Assembly (NCBI RefSeq): GCF_000271845.1
Contig: NZ_JH719395.1
Coordinates: 1,322,466-1,386,465 of the forward strand
Direction: 5' to 3'
From: Rhizobium leguminosarum bv. trifolii WSM2297
GTDB taxonomy: Bacteria; Pseudomonadota; Alphaproteobacteria; Rhizobiales; Rhizobiaceae
Length of the DNA: 64,000 bases
This document shows, one piece after another, positions 1-8,647 of the stretch. A program made the translations under genes and the position numbers. Position 1 is the first letter of the stretch, and each line of letters begins with the position of its first letter. Below the pieces are notes generated by a model, which worked only from the letters and a program-made list of their open reading frames with translations, had not been told where the DNA came from and did not search any database.

Positions 1-101
1 TCGACATGCAGGGACTGTCCGTTACCCTGGCCTTACTGACTGACGAGGAGATCGCCCTCTGGGACGCGCCGGTGGCGACAGCGGCATTGCGTTGGCCCTG
101 A
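1..101 (+). CDS. dhaK: Dihydroxyacetone kinase DhaK subunit, C-terminal end (partial)
   Basis: Only the last 32 codons are present, in frame 3 and ending at a TGA at 99-101. The residues read DMQGLSVTLALL, then LWDAPVATAALRW. From memory this matches the C-terminus of the DhaK subunit of dihydroxyacetone kinases, where D-M-x-G-x-S-x-T-L and W-D-A-P-V-x-T-x-A-L are conserved. DhaK binds dihydroxyacetone covalently through a histidine, which lies outside this window. The gene converges on the hydrolase gene that ends at 118, leaving only 16 bp between them. The assignment rests on a short tail, so the family is likely but not certain, and the upstream gene content is unknown. Confidence 0.6.
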   Translation, partial: DMQGLSVTLALLTDEEIALWDAPVATAALRWP

Positions 102-117
102 CCCCTGCCCAAGGGCG

Positions 118-846
118 TCAGATATAAAGCGCCGCCATCTTCCGCCAGGCGCCGGCGCGGTGGGCGCGGCCATCCCAGACATGCAGTTGATGGCCGACAT
201 TCTTTTCGGCGAGCAGCCGGCTGAGATAGCGGTTGTTATCGAGGAAAGGGTCAGCATCGCCGATGGTGAGAACGATGTCGAGCGAACGTAGCCTGTCGAG
301 CTGCCAGTCGCTGCCGAGACCGGGCAGGAAATGTGTTGGCGTGTGGAAATAGACGCTGTCGTCATAATAGCCATCGAACAGGTCACCGAAGGATTCCACC
401 TTCATCGTCAGGTCGTATCGCCCTGAGAAGGCGACGAGCTTGCGGAAAAGATGCGGATGGCGAAAGGCGAGGCTTGCCGCCTGGAAGGCGCCGAGGCTGC
501 ATCCGTGCACGATGGTACAGTCATGCGGGTTCTTCGCCGCCATCAGCGGCAGCACCTCGTTGAGGATATAATCCTCGAGCGCGGCATGCCGGCGAATGCG
601 CTCGGCCGGATGGCGGTGGAAACCATAGAGGCTCTCGGCCGCCAGCCCCTCGATGCAATAGAGCTGGAGATGGCCGGCCTGCAGCTTGTCGGCAAGCGTC
701 GCGACCAGCCCGAGCTGTTCATACTCGAAAAAGCGCCCGTCCCGCGTCGGAAATACCAGCACCTTGGCGCCGGCATGGCCGAACACCAGTATCTCCATGT
801 CCCGATGCAGCCGCTGACTGTACCAGCGCAGATATTCGCGATTCAT
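118..846 (-). CDS. Esterase, alpha/beta-hydrolase (putative esterase family)
   Basis: A 242-residue soluble protein with no signal peptide. The nucleophile elbow is GCSLG at residues 115-119 with Ser117 as the likely catalytic serine. An acid in GDADP near residue 198 and His229 near the C-terminus complete a plausible triad. The N-terminus (MNREYLRWYSQRLHRDMEIL) fits the esterase D / putative esterase branch. Its ATG overlaps the stop of the upstream acetylxylan-esterase-like gene by 4 bp (ATGA at 843-846), so the two are translationally coupled. Substrate unknown; a carboxylester or S-formylglutathione-type substrate is possible. Confidence 0.75.
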   Translation of the reverse strand: MNREYLRWYSQRLHRDMEILVFGHAGAKVLVFPTRDGRFFEYEQLGLVATLADKLQAGHLQLYCIEGLAAESLYGFHRHPAERIRRHAALEDYILNEVLPLMAAKNPHDCTIVHGCSLGAFQAASLAFRHPHLFRKLVAFSGRYDLTMKVESFGDLFDGYYDDSVYFHTPTHFLPGLGSDWQLDRLRSLDIVLTIGDADPFLDNNRYLSRLLAEKNVGHQLHVWDGRAHRAGAWRKMAALYI

Positions 847-1802
847 GGCACCCTGAAAAACTGTCCGATCTTGTCGCGGAGAACCGCCTCTTGTTCAGCG
901 CTTCCAGGGTAGTCGAAATGCCCGGCATCCAGGATGAAGATTTCATTAAAGTTTGGTATCGAATTGGCGACAGCGAACTGGCAGGGCGGCGCGACGGCCG
1001 GATCGAAAAGCGCCACCGCCGTCAGCATCGGCACCTTGATCCGGCAAGCGGCCGTTGCCGCATCATAGAGCCGCAGCGTCTTGAGCACGTCTCGATGTTC
1101 TACCTGATACTCCTGCACCGATTGCGCGCTGCCGACGCTCGGCAGCGTCAGCCGCAGCGGCTGGTGCCCGAAGCTCGGAAGCGCCAGATGGCCGCGATCG
1201 ATGCGCTGGTCATAGGCGATCGCCATCGCTCCGATGCCGCCGCCGAAGCTGATGCCGCTATAGCCGATATGCCCCGCGAGCCAGGGATAGAGTGTTTCAA
1301 GCGTCGAGACGGCCAGCCAGGTATCATCGACGCAGCCGCCGATAATATAGTCCTCCGGCTTGTCGATATCGTGCAGCACATGCCAGGAGGGATTCTGCGA
1401 AATCGCCGGATCGGCGCTGAGCGACAGCCCGCGGCAACAGGGAAATAGTAACGCCGTTTGCTTAACCGGCAGCTCGAAATCAGGCCCGTCCCGCCCGCCG
1501 TAACCGTGGCCGACGACCAGACCGCGCCGCACCTCGCCTTCACGCGGCAGCAACAGCCAGCCGCCGATCCGGAACTGGCCGGTCGAGAAATAAACGAGAT
1601 CGAGCACGTGCCAGTCCGGATGGGTGAGCTCGCTGCGGGAAAGCGCCGGCCGCGGATCGACCGCCAGCGCCTTGAGATAACGCGCCTCCCAGAACGCGTC
1701 GAAACCATCAGGCTCTTCCGGCGGCTTAACCGCGCGAAGTTCTTCGAGCCGCATGCCGTAGGTCGGATCGAAGGCGAAGGGATGTGTCTTGGGAATGCTC
1801 AT
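843..1802 (-). CDS. Acetylxylan esterase / cephalosporin C deacetylase-like hydrolase
   Basis: About 319 residues from the ATG at 1802, chosen because the protein then starts MSIPKTHPF like its family; the 20 extra upstream codons look non-coding. It has the AXE1 features: an N-terminal cap (FDAFWEARYL), an oxyanion segment VVGHGYGGR, a nucleophile elbow GISFGG with Ser185, and a C-terminal DAGHFDYPG with the catalytic histidine. The family deacetylates small acetylated sugars or cephalosporin C in the cytoplasm; the real substrate here is not known. It is the first gene of a two-gene operon with the esterase at 118-846. It is divergent from the epoxide hydrolase starting at 1959. Confidence 0.8.
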   Translation of the reverse strand: MSIPKTHPFAFDPTYGMRLEELRAVKPPEEPDGFDAFWEARYLKALAVDPRPALSRSELTHPDWHVLDLVYFSTGQFRIGGWLLLPREGEVRRGLVVGHGYGGRDGPDFELPVKQTALLFPCCRGLSLSADPAISQNPSWHVLHDIDKPEDYIIGGCVDDTWLAVSTLETLYPWLAGHIGYSGISFGGGIGAMAIAYDQRIDRGHLALPSFGHQPLRLTLPSVGSAQSVQEYQVEHRDVLKTLRLYDAATAACRIKVPMLTAVALFDPAVAPPCQFAVANSIPNFNEIFILDAGHFDYPGSAEQEAVLRDKIGQFFRVP

Positions 1803-1958
1803 CCGAAATTTGTCGCGTGAAAGGGCCGGCCGCGCAAGACTCTGCCGATGAAAGCGCCGCACAGTCTATTCACTGACGGGTCGTCCCTACGCCCGTGCTA
1901 TCTTGCCCGCGGCCGTTGCAGCCTTGTCCAAGGCGCCGGCCTCACAGGAGACAATGCC

Positions 1959-3305
1959 ATGACCATGATCGTCAAAATGCGTAACAGCGCAGGCTCGGCA
2001 TCCGTAAACCTCGACAGACGCAAGTTCTTGACTGCCACCGCGTTAGGGATCGCCGCCACCGGCGCGGCCGGTCTCTTGGCCTCCCCTTCGGCATCGGCTG
2101 CGACCAGCGATGAGATCCGTGCGTTCCGCGTCGACATTCCCGAGGCAGATCTCGTCGAGCTCCGCCGGCGGGTGCTGGCGACACGCTGGCCCGAACGCGA
2201 GACGGTCGACGACCAGTCGCAGGGCATAAAGCTCGAAAAGATCCAGCAGCTCGTCGCCTATTGGGGCAAGGGCTACGACTGGCGCAAAGCCGAAGCGAAG
2301 CTGAACGCCCTGCCGCAATTCATCACCGAGATCGATGGCCTCGACATCCACTTCATTCATATTCGGTCGAAAGAGCCCAACGCACTGCCCGTCATCATCA
2401 CCCATGGCTGGCCGGGGTCGGTGTTCGAAAACCTGAAGATCATCGGCCCGCTGACGGACCCGATCGCCCATGGCGGAAAGGCCGAGGATGCCTTCGACGT
2501 GGTCATTCCGTCGATGCCGGGCTTCGGCTTCTCCGGCAAGCCGACCGGCACCGGCTGGGGCACGGACCGCATCGCACGGGCCTGGGCCGAATTGATGAAG
2601 CGCCTCGGCTATACCAGCTACGTCGCCCAGGGCGGCGACTGGGGCTCGCCGGTCTCCAGCGCGATGGCGCGGCTTGCGCCACAAGGCCTGCTCGGCATCC
2701 ACATCAACCTGCCGGCAGCCGTGCCGCCCGAGATCGCCGCGGTGCTCGCGGTGAACGGGCCGGCGCCGGAGGGGCTTTCCGAGAAGGAACGCGCGACGTT
2801 CGACATGCTCGCCGCCGGCGCCAAGATGGGCAGCAGGTCCTATGCCACGATGATGGGCACGCGGCCGCAGACGATCGGCTACGCCATATCGGATTCGCCT
2901 GCCGGCCTTGCCGCATGGATGCTCGGCCATCCCGGTTTCACGAACTGGACCTATGATGACAGTGATCCGGAAAAATCTCCCGACGAGGTGCTGGATGACG
3001 TGACACTCTACTGGCTGACCGACAGCGCCGCCTCTTCGGCTCGGATCTACTGGGAATATGGCGGCGGCCGCAGTCCCGTCTTGGCGGCAGGCGAGATGAC
3101 CGATCAGATCGGGCTGCCGGTCGCCATCACGGTCTTTCCGGGCGAGATCTACCGGGCCCCGGAGAGCTGGGCCCGTCGCGCTTACCGCAACTTGAGCTAC
3201 TTCCACGAGGTCGACAAGGGAGGCCACTTCGCCGCCTGGGAGCAACCGGAACTCTTCTCCACCGAACTCCGAGCCGCCTTCCGGCCACTGCGGAAACCGG
3301 CATGA
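1959..3305 (+). CDS. Epoxide hydrolase, Tat-exported
   Basis: A 448-residue protein when started at the ATG at 1959, which sits 8 bases after AGGAG (1946-1950). An RRKF motif at residues 20-23 followed by an alanine-rich hydrophobic stretch ending ASPSASA is a Tat signal peptide. The EHN domain of microsomal-type epoxide hydrolases follows (FRVDIPEADLVELRRRVLATRWP). Then come the oxyanion motif HGWPGS (149-154), the nucleophile Asp227 in QGGDWG, and the base His423 in GGHFAAWEQP. This chemistry opens epoxides to diols. A paralogue lies at 4680-5975. Export to the periplasm is inferred from the signal. Confidence 0.88.
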   Translation: MTMIVKMRNSAGSASVNLDRRKFLTATALGIAATGAAGLLASPSASAATSDEIRAFRVDIPEADLVELRRRVLATRWPERETVDDQSQGIKLEKIQQLVAYWGKGYDWRKAEAKLNALPQFITEIDGLDIHFIHIRSKEPNALPVIITHGWPGSVFENLKIIGPLTDPIAHGGKAEDAFDVVIPSMPGFGFSGKPTGTGWGTDRIARAWAELMKRLGYTSYVAQGGDWGSPVSSAMARLAPQGLLGIHINLPAAVPPEIAAVLAVNGPAPEGLSEKERATFDMLAAGAKMGSRSYATMMGTRPQTIGYAISDSPAGLAAWMLGHPGFTNWTYDDSDPEKSPDEVLDDVTLYWLTDSAASSARIYWEYGGGRSPVLAAGEMTDQIGLPVAITVFPGEIYRAPESWARRAYRNLSYFHEVDKGGHFAAWEQPELFSTELRAAFRPLRKPA

Positions 3306-3322
3306 GATGAAGATGCGGACTT

Positions 3323-3367
3323 CGGCGCGAGGCGGTCGGCCCGATTGGCATGACCGCCTCCGCGCCG
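3323..3367. terminator. Hairpin between convergent genes (bidirectional terminator candidate)
   Basis: The arms are at 3323-3337 and 3352-3367. They pair over about 15 bp with one bulged base and a 14-nt loop. The hairpin fills the 65-bp gap between the epoxide hydrolase stop (3305) and the convergent hydrolase stop (3371). There is no clean U-tract on either side, so it could act as a processing or insulating structure rather than a classic intrinsic terminator. Confidence 0.45.
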
Positions 3368-3370
3368 GCA

Positions 3371-4147
3371 TCAGTCCGTATTCTGCCCGGCCGCTTCAAG
3401 GATCAGCCGGGTGATCTCGTCGGGATGGGAGATCAGCGAGAGATGGCTGGCCTTCACCTCGATCGTCTTCGCGTCCATGCGCTTAGCCATGAAGCGTTCG
3501 AGATCGGGATCGATCGTCCGATCCTCCGTCGAAACGGCATACCAGCTTGGCTTCGAACGCCACGCGGCCTGCGTCGTCTTGCCGGTCAACAGCGCCTTCT
3601 GAAACGGCTGCTGCACGGCATAGAGCACTTTCGCTTTCGCCTCCGGCAGGTCGCCGGCGAAATCGCGCAGGAAGGCCTTTTCGCTCAGCCGGCCCTCGTC
3701 GCCGTCGAAGACGATGCCGGCCGATGCCGGCGGCGTCGGGAAGGTCTTGGCGAGAGCGGTATAATCCTCACCGGCGTCCGGCGCCCGCGCCGCGACATAG
3801 ACGAGCGCCGAAACGCTGGGATGCACGCCCGCCTCGGTGACGAGCATGCCGGAAAACGAATGTCCGACCAGCACCGTCGGGCCGTCCTGCCGATCGAGCA
3901 CGCGCGTAACCGCGGCGGTTGCCTCGGGCAGCGTCGTCAGCGGGTTCTGCACCGCCGTGGCATTCAGCCCCGCCGCCTGCAGGCGGACAATCACCTCCGT
4001 CCAGCATGAGCCGTCGGCAAACAGCCCGTGGGCCAGCACTACATTGCGCGCTTTGACGGGAGCGGCTGTCGTAGCCATGCCGCGGGTGGAGAGAAGAGTG
4101 GCGCCAGCAACGAGGGCCGCCGAGAAAGCTCGTCTGTTCATCATCAT
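3371..4147 (-). CDS. Alpha/beta-hydrolase with Tat-like signal (pyrethroid hydrolase / EstC-like)
   Basis: A 258-residue protein that starts with three consecutive ATG codons after an AAGGAA ribosome site. The N-terminus MNRRAFSAALVAGATLLSTRG has a twin arginine and a hydrophobic core, so export by Tat is likely. Next come LAHGLFADGSCW, the usual first strand and oxyanion loop of this family. The nucleophile segment GHSFSG has Ser97 and is a slight variant of GxSxG. HLSLISHPDEI near the C-terminus supplies the catalytic histidine. Relatives hydrolyse esters such as pyrethroids or salicylate esters; the substrate here is unknown. Confidence 0.8.
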   Translation of the reverse strand: MMMNRRAFSAALVAGATLLSTRGMATTAAPVKARNVVLAHGLFADGSCWTEVIVRLQAAGLNATAVQNPLTTLPEATAAVTRVLDRQDGPTVLVGHSFSGMLVTEAGVHPSVSALVYVAARAPDAGEDYTALAKTFPTPPASAGIVFDGDEGRLSEKAFLRDFAGDLPEAKAKVLYAVQQPFQKALLTGKTTQAAWRSKPSWYAVSTEDRTIDPDLERFMAKRMDAKTIEVKASHLSLISHPDEITRLILEAAGQNTD

Positions 4148-4679
4148 GATCTGATTTCCTTACGAGTGGAGAGCGTTGAAGGATCGAAAGCATGTTGGCT
4201 GGCGACCGGAGTTCCGGCGTCGCTGAAAATCGGTTGGTCTATGATGCTGTGTCGAGGCGCTCATCCCGTCCGGCGCGAGGCGCTGGCCTCGGTCGCTTTA
4301 CGTGAACTCCCCATGCATATTCCATTCAGCATTTGAAGCGGCATGCCTATGCGAGAACCTGCTTGCCGAGATATATGTATTCCCAATATGCAGAAAGTCA
4401 CCCCGCTCAGTCGCTTCATCGAAGCGGGCAAACTGACGTGAGCTTGCATTCTTACAGCACGGGGCAGCGGCAATTGGGGCTTGGGGGTGGTCGGCCCCAA
4501 AGCAACGGCCGCCCCCAAACAGGCGGAGGAAATATGCTACCGCCCGTCCGCTCACCCGTTCCTCGCATAACCCGTCCCTGCTGGAGGAACGAGGCTACCC
4601 GCTGAGCTGGATCAAGGCATTCGGCTACTGGGTAGAGGGTAAGGCCGACGCGACGGAGAAATTCGCCTAACCCGTCGCG
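4148..4679. other. Intergenic stretch with a possible gene remnant
   Basis: 532 bp without a convincing gene. One plus-strand frame is open from about 4551 to a TAA at 4668-4670 and ends in a protein-like tail (SLLEERGYPLSWIKAFGYW) that has no start codon or ribosome site. It may be the 3' end of a decayed gene, but I do not recognise the family. Short open frames on the minus strand at 4261-4555 have poor protein character. The first ~170 bp presumably hold the promoter of the hydrolase at 3371-4147. Confidence 0.35.
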
Positions 4680-5975
4680 CTACTGGCGCACCGACCGGAA
4701 CGCCGTCCTGAGCTCGGCAGTGAAGGCCGCCGGCTGTTCCCAAGCGGCGAAGTGGCCGCCCTTGTCGAGCTTGTTGTAGTGGATCAGCTTCGGATAGGCC
4801 TGCTCCGCCCAGCTTTTCGGAGCCGCATAGATCTCGTCGGGAAAGGCGCTGACGGCAACCGGGATCTTGATGCCCCTGGGGTCGAAGAAGCCTCCCGTCG
4901 GAAAATGCGCATTGTCCCAGTAAAGCCGCGCCGAGGAGATTGCCGTGTTCGTCAACCAGTAGAGCGTGACATTGTCGAGGATATCATCCTTGGTCAGCCC
5001 TTCCGGCTTATCGTCGAAAACGCGGGCGATCATCTGGTAGCTTCGAATGTCGTGATCGAGCATCCATGCCGCCAGACCGACCGGCGAGTCGACGATCCCA
5101 TAAAGCGTCTGCGGGCGATTGTTCATCTCGATAGCGTAGCCGAGGCCGTTCTTGTAGAAGTCGGCCAGCTGATCCCAGGCACGTTTTTCATCCGGCGACA
5201 GGCTTGCCGGTGGCGGGCCGCCTGATGCGAGCGCCTTGGCGATATCGGCCGGAACCGTAGCCGCCATATTGGTGTGGATCGCCAGCAATCCCGGCGGCTC
5301 CTGCAAGGCCATCAGCTCGGTCACGGCATTGCCCCAGTCGCCGCCCTGCGCCACGAATTTCGTGTAGCCGAGGCGCTGCATCAGCGTCACCCAAGCCCGC
5401 GCGATGCGAACCGGATTCCATCCCGGCGCCGTCGGCTTGCCGGAAAAGCCATAGCCCGGCAGCGACGGGATCACCACATCGAATGCATCGGCTTCGCTGC
5501 CGCCATGCGCGGTCGGATCGGTGAGCGGCTCGATGATCTTCAGCTGCTCGATGATCGAGCCGGGCCACCCATGGGTAATGATGACAGGCAAGGCGTTTTG
5601 ATGCTTGGAGCGGACATGAATGAAGTGGATATCCAGCCCGTCGATCTCGGTGATGAACTGCGGCAGCGCACTGAGCCGCACCTGCATCTTCTGCCAGTCG
5701 TAATCCGTCGCCCAATGCTTTGCGAGTTTCTGGATGGTCGAGAGCCGCACGCCCTGCGTATCGTCCGCAACGGTTTCCTGGTCAGGCCAACGGGTCGCTG
5801 CGACGCGCCGGCGAAGATCGACCAGCTGCTCCTCGGGGAAGCTGACGCTGAAGGGGTTGAACCCATCACCCTTCGCCGCAGCACTGCGCGTTCCGAGCAT
5901 GCCGATTGCCCCGGCCGCAGCGGTAGCTGCAAGCAGTTCGCGCCGGGTGGGCGATGATAGGGAAATTGGGGGCAT
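4680..5975 (-). CDS. Epoxide hydrolase, Tat-exported (paralogue of 1959-3305)
   Basis: 431 residues from the ATG at 5975, which follows a GAGGAG ribosome site; the 26 codons upstream are rejected. The signal TRRELLAATAAAGAIG is of Tat type and ends near SAAAKG. The EHN domain (FSVSFPEEQLVDLRRRVAATRWPD), HGWPGSI, the nucleophile motif QGGDWGN and the C-terminal GGHFAAWEQP all match the enzyme at 1959-3305. The two are clear paralogues facing each other across the small hydrolase gene. Predicted reaction: hydrolysis of an epoxide to a vicinal diol in the periplasm. Natural substrates are unknown. Confidence 0.87.
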   Translation of the reverse strand: MPPISLSSPTRRELLAATAAAGAIGMLGTRSAAAKGDGFNPFSVSFPEEQLVDLRRRVAATRWPDQETVADDTQGVRLSTIQKLAKHWATDYDWQKMQVRLSALPQFITEIDGLDIHFIHVRSKHQNALPVIITHGWPGSIIEQLKIIEPLTDPTAHGGSEADAFDVVIPSLPGYGFSGKPTAPGWNPVRIARAWVTLMQRLGYTKFVAQGGDWGNAVTELMALQEPPGLLAIHTNMAATVPADIAKALASGGPPPASLSPDEKRAWDQLADFYKNGLGYAIEMNNRPQTLYGIVDSPVGLAAWMLDHDIRSYQMIARVFDDKPEGLTKDDILDNVTLYWLTNTAISSARLYWDNAHFPTGGFFDPRGIKIPVAVSAFPDEIYAAPKSWAEQAYPKLIHYNKLDKGGHFAAWEQPAAFTAELRTAFRSVRQ

Positions 5976-6244
5976 GACGCTCTCCTCTCCGTTCGGCCTG
6001 CCTGGAAACGGAAGAGGATCGACTGACCAACCCCGTTTGCAGCAGCAGGTCATTCGCGTCTGGCCGGGACTATGCGCCTGGGCAATGCGAGGGTCAACTT
6101 ACCCTGTCAGGCTATGCCTCGGCCGGCTTGACGGGCTTTCGCCTCGGCGAACCCGCAAGTGAGAACAGAGGGAATCGCCGTATGATCATTGCAAAGAGCC
6201 GCAGCAGTGGGCAGCATCGGCGCGAAACCGACGGAGAAGACGGC

Positions 6245-6643
6245 ATGCCAGAGATCGCGCTGGGCGCCTTGAGAGAGAACGGAAGCATTCTTCTTGCAAG
6301 ACGAAGCGCCGGGCGCAAGATGCATCCCGATCGCTGGAGCCTGCCGGGCGGCCACGTTGAAGATGGCGAAGACGCCGAGACGGCGATGCGCCGGGAATTG
6401 ATCGAAGAGATAGGTGTGACGCCGACCCGCTGGCAATTTGCGGGAAAATTCGTATCGGAAGGCCTAGCCGGGGCGTCAGCCGTGTTCCATGTCTATAGCG
6501 TCGATCAGTGGCAAGGCCGTCCGCGACTGATAGATGATGAACACACCGAGCTTCGATGGTTTACCGCCGCCGCGATACAATTCGAAGCTGAACTGGCGCC
6601 GGCTCAGCTCGGTGAAATGCTGGCAAAGCTCGCCATCCGGTGA
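6245..6643 (+). CDS. Nudix hydrolase (MutT-like)
   Basis: 132 residues from the ATG at 6245, with GGAGA a few bases upstream; the longer upstream frame looks non-coding. The Nudix box is complete: GGHVEDGEDAETAMRREL followed by IEEIGV fits GX5EX7REUXEEXGU. Start of the fold: MPEIALGALRENGSILLARR. The family cleaves nucleoside diphosphates linked to another moiety and needs a divalent cation bound by the box glutamates. LPGGHVEDGE resembles ADP-ribose and oxidised-dNTP hydrolases, but the substrate cannot be read from sequence. It lies 20 bp before the methyltransferase at 6664, probably one transcript. Confidence 0.85.
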   Translation: MPEIALGALRENGSILLARRSAGRKMHPDRWSLPGGHVEDGEDAETAMRRELIEEIGVTPTRWQFAGKFVSEGLAGASAVFHVYSVDQWQGRPRLIDDEHTELRWFTAAAIQFEAELAPAQLGEMLAKLAIR

Positions 6644-6663
6644 AGCTCTTTCAAAGGGGTGAA

Positions 6664-7461
6664 ATGTCGTCCATCACAACGGACAACGCCGGCCAGTATG
6701 GCGATAGCCGTAAGCTCGCCGTGCGGGCGCGGTTGCACAGCGAATACACCATCGCCGAGACGGGCTGGTTTCCATGGGTTGCGGCGCAGTTGCCGTTGAA
6801 ACCAGGCGATCGCGTCCTCGACATCGGCTGCGGTCCCGGCTGGTTCTGGACGGCAGTGGCAAATCTTTTGCCGGAGCAACTCGACCTCACGCTCGCCGAC
6901 CTTTCGCCCGGCATGGTCGACGAGGCGGTGGCGCGCTGCAGCGCGCTGTCCTTAAGCTCCGTTCGGGGCAAACAAGCCGACGCGGCTGCACTCCCCTTCG
7001 AAGACGGCGACTTCGATCTCGTGATAGCCATGCATATGCTCTACCACCTGCCCGACCCGGCTGCCGGCATTGCTGAGATGTGGAGGGTGCTGAAACCGGG
7101 CGGCTTCCTCGCGGTCACCACCAACGGCATCGGCAATATGCGCGAGATCTATCGCCTGACGGCCGTATTCGGCAGCGCGCCGACCGATCCTGCCGCCGAG
7201 GCCTTTGGATATGAGGCTGCCGAACGATTGATGCGTTCGCAATTTGGAAACGTCGCCATGTCGGAATATCCGGCAAGCCTCAGGATTACCAAGCCAGAGG
7301 ATGTTTTCCTGGCCCTCACCTCCTACCCACCCGGCGAAGGCGCCGGCGGGCCTGAGATCGCGAGCTTCCGCCAAGCCATTGCCGAAGCGTTCAGGCAAAG
7401 CAACGGCGTGCTTGAGGTCCGCAGGGAGTCCGCGCTGTTCCTGAGCAGAAAGACCGCTTGA
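6664..7461 (+). CDS. Class I SAM-dependent methyltransferase
   Basis: 265 residues from the ATG at 6664, which has AAGGGG upstream; a GTG at 6640 overlapping the Nudix stop is a less likely start. Motif I is VLDIGCGPGW, motif II ADLSPGMV, and the post-I region ADAALPFEDGDFDLVIAMHMLYH fits the Methyltransf_11 group. VLKPGGFLAVTTNG is the typical fourth strand. The small-molecule substrate is unknown. It probably forms an operon with the Nudix gene and converges on the gene ending at 7471, with only 9 bp between stops. Confidence 0.83.
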   Translation: MSSITTDNAGQYGDSRKLAVRARLHSEYTIAETGWFPWVAAQLPLKPGDRVLDIGCGPGWFWTAVANLLPEQLDLTLADLSPGMVDEAVARCSALSLSSVRGKQADAAALPFEDGDFDLVIAMHMLYHLPDPAAGIAEMWRVLKPGGFLAVTTNGIGNMREIYRLTAVFGSAPTDPAAEAFGYEAAERLMRSQFGNVAMSEYPASLRITKPEDVFLALTSYPPGEGAGGPEIASFRQAIAEAFRQSNGVLEVRRESALFLSRKTA

Positions 7462-7470
7462 TCGGAATCC

Positions 7471-8091
7471 TTACGACCGCGGCCGGCCATCGTCGAACAG
7501 CGTGGCGAGCCACTGGTAGTATCGCGGCTGATTCTCCCGCAGTTGGCTGCGCGAATAAGGCGGCCGGTCGATATTGCCGAACAGATAGACGCTCGCCGTG
7601 ACAGCGAAGAATTCCCGGTCATTGCTGATCATGTAGGAATCGCCCGGCCAGAGCCGCCGGCCGATATCGAAGTATTGCCTGATATCGGAATTGTTGAATC
7701 CGCCCGGCAGCATCTTGTCGTTATAAGCATGCAGAAGTTCATGCAGGATGATCGGCTTGTCGGGTTCGAGGCTTTTGACGCGCAGGTCGATGCCGGTCTT
7801 GCCGCTGTAATAGCCGGGTCCGAATTTTGCCGCGGCGGGATTGGCCCAGATCCTGATCGTCCGCATGAAGGTCAGCACATCAGGTTTCAGATCGACATGC
7901 TCGACGATGTCGAGCTGCCGCTTGACGGCCGCGACCATATCCCGATCGGGCTCGGCACCCTTCGCATTGGTGAGATCGACTTGCCATCCGTGATAACTGA
8001 AAACCAGCGGATCGGCCGCCGCTATACCTGCTGTCGCGATGCTCATGGCAATGGCGGCGCAAAGCGCCAGGATTTTCGACATCGATTTCAT
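7471..8091 (-). CDS. Exported putative zinc metalloprotease-like protein (HELLH)
   Basis: 206 residues with a signal peptide (MKSMSKILALCAAIAMSIATAGIAAA). A zinc-binding HELLHAYN is at residues 117-124, and DREFFAVTASVYLFG with Glu160 about 40 residues later could give the third ligand. HExxH followed by E-F-F-A is the arrangement in anthrax lethal factor-like (ATLF) peptidase domains, so a secreted or periplasmic zinc peptidase is plausible. The overall family is not one I can name with certainty. An alternative start at codon 4 (MSKILAL) exists. No operon partner: the neighbours converge or are separated. Confidence 0.6.
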   Translation of the reverse strand: MKSMSKILALCAAIAMSIATAGIAAADPLVFSYHGWQVDLTNAKGAEPDRDMVAAVKRQLDIVEHVDLKPDVLTFMRTIRIWANPAAAKFGPGYYSGKTGIDLRVKSLEPDKPIILHELLHAYNDKMLPGGFNNSDIRQYFDIGRRLWPGDSYMISNDREFFAVTASVYLFGNIDRPPYSRSQLRENQPRYYQWLATLFDDGRPRS

Positions 8092-8183
8092 GGCGCGCTC
8101 CCCAGCATGTCACGCGCAAACTGTCGCACAGGCAAGCCGAGGGCACAATCGCGCCATCGCGACCTTGAAGTCACGGGCAGCAG

Positions 8184-8531
8184 TCAGACCTTTTCCTTCT
8201 TCTTGATCTTTTCCTTCGGCTCGACCGGCGCATCCGGTGTCGGCGCCAGGAGCTTGCGCAGCGATGCGATCTTGTCTTTCACTAGCGGCCGGAAACGTGT
8301 CGCGCGATACGGCATGTCGGCAGCGCCATAACCTTCCGGCCCGTCATCATTGCCGCGATCGATTTCGGCGAGCTTTACCCCGATGAACGTGCCGTCGATA
8401 TAGTGAGTGTATTCGCCCACCCAGCGGATCGTATATATCTCGCCCTTGCGGATCAGCTGGTCGATGCTGACGTGCTTGAAGGTATCGTTGATGCAGACGA
8501 CCTTCTGGCCGACATGGAAATCATAGCTCAT
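8184..8531 (-). CDS. Conserved hypothetical protein, SH3-like N-terminus, lysine-rich tail
   Basis: 115 residues. The N-terminal half (FHVGQKVVCINDTF, then GEIYTIRWVGEY) looks like a small beta-barrel of the kind seen in short rhizobial and phage-derived proteins. The tail is very basic and low in complexity (EPKEKIKKKEKV). No catalytic motif is visible, and I do not recognise a functional family. It stands alone between the exported HELLH protein and the extensin-like gene. The codon pattern fits a real gene. Confidence 0.6.
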   Translation of the reverse strand: MSYDFHVGQKVVCINDTFKHVSIDQLIRKGEIYTIRWVGEYTHYIDGTFIGVKLAEIDRGNDDGPEGYGAADMPYRATRFRPLVKDKIASLRKLLAPTPDAPVEPKEKIKKKEKV

Positions 8532-8647
8532 GGATCATACTCGCAAAACGGCAATCGGCCTCGCCGATCTATAACGCGTGAGGCGGCGGGGATGAACCGT
8601 TTTCTGACAGCACGGCTCGATTGCGGCGGCGAAAGCCACCTTCACCT

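Noticed and set aside
2043..3371. Minus-strand frame of 442 codons antisense to the epoxide hydrolase
   Set aside because: The epoxide hydrolase has a full catalytic set; the antisense frame has only Arg/Gly/Ala-rich sequence.
4261..4605. Short overlapping frames on both strands between the hydrolases
   Set aside because: No ribosome site or family features; only the 3' phrase ending at 4670 looks protein-like, and it has no start.
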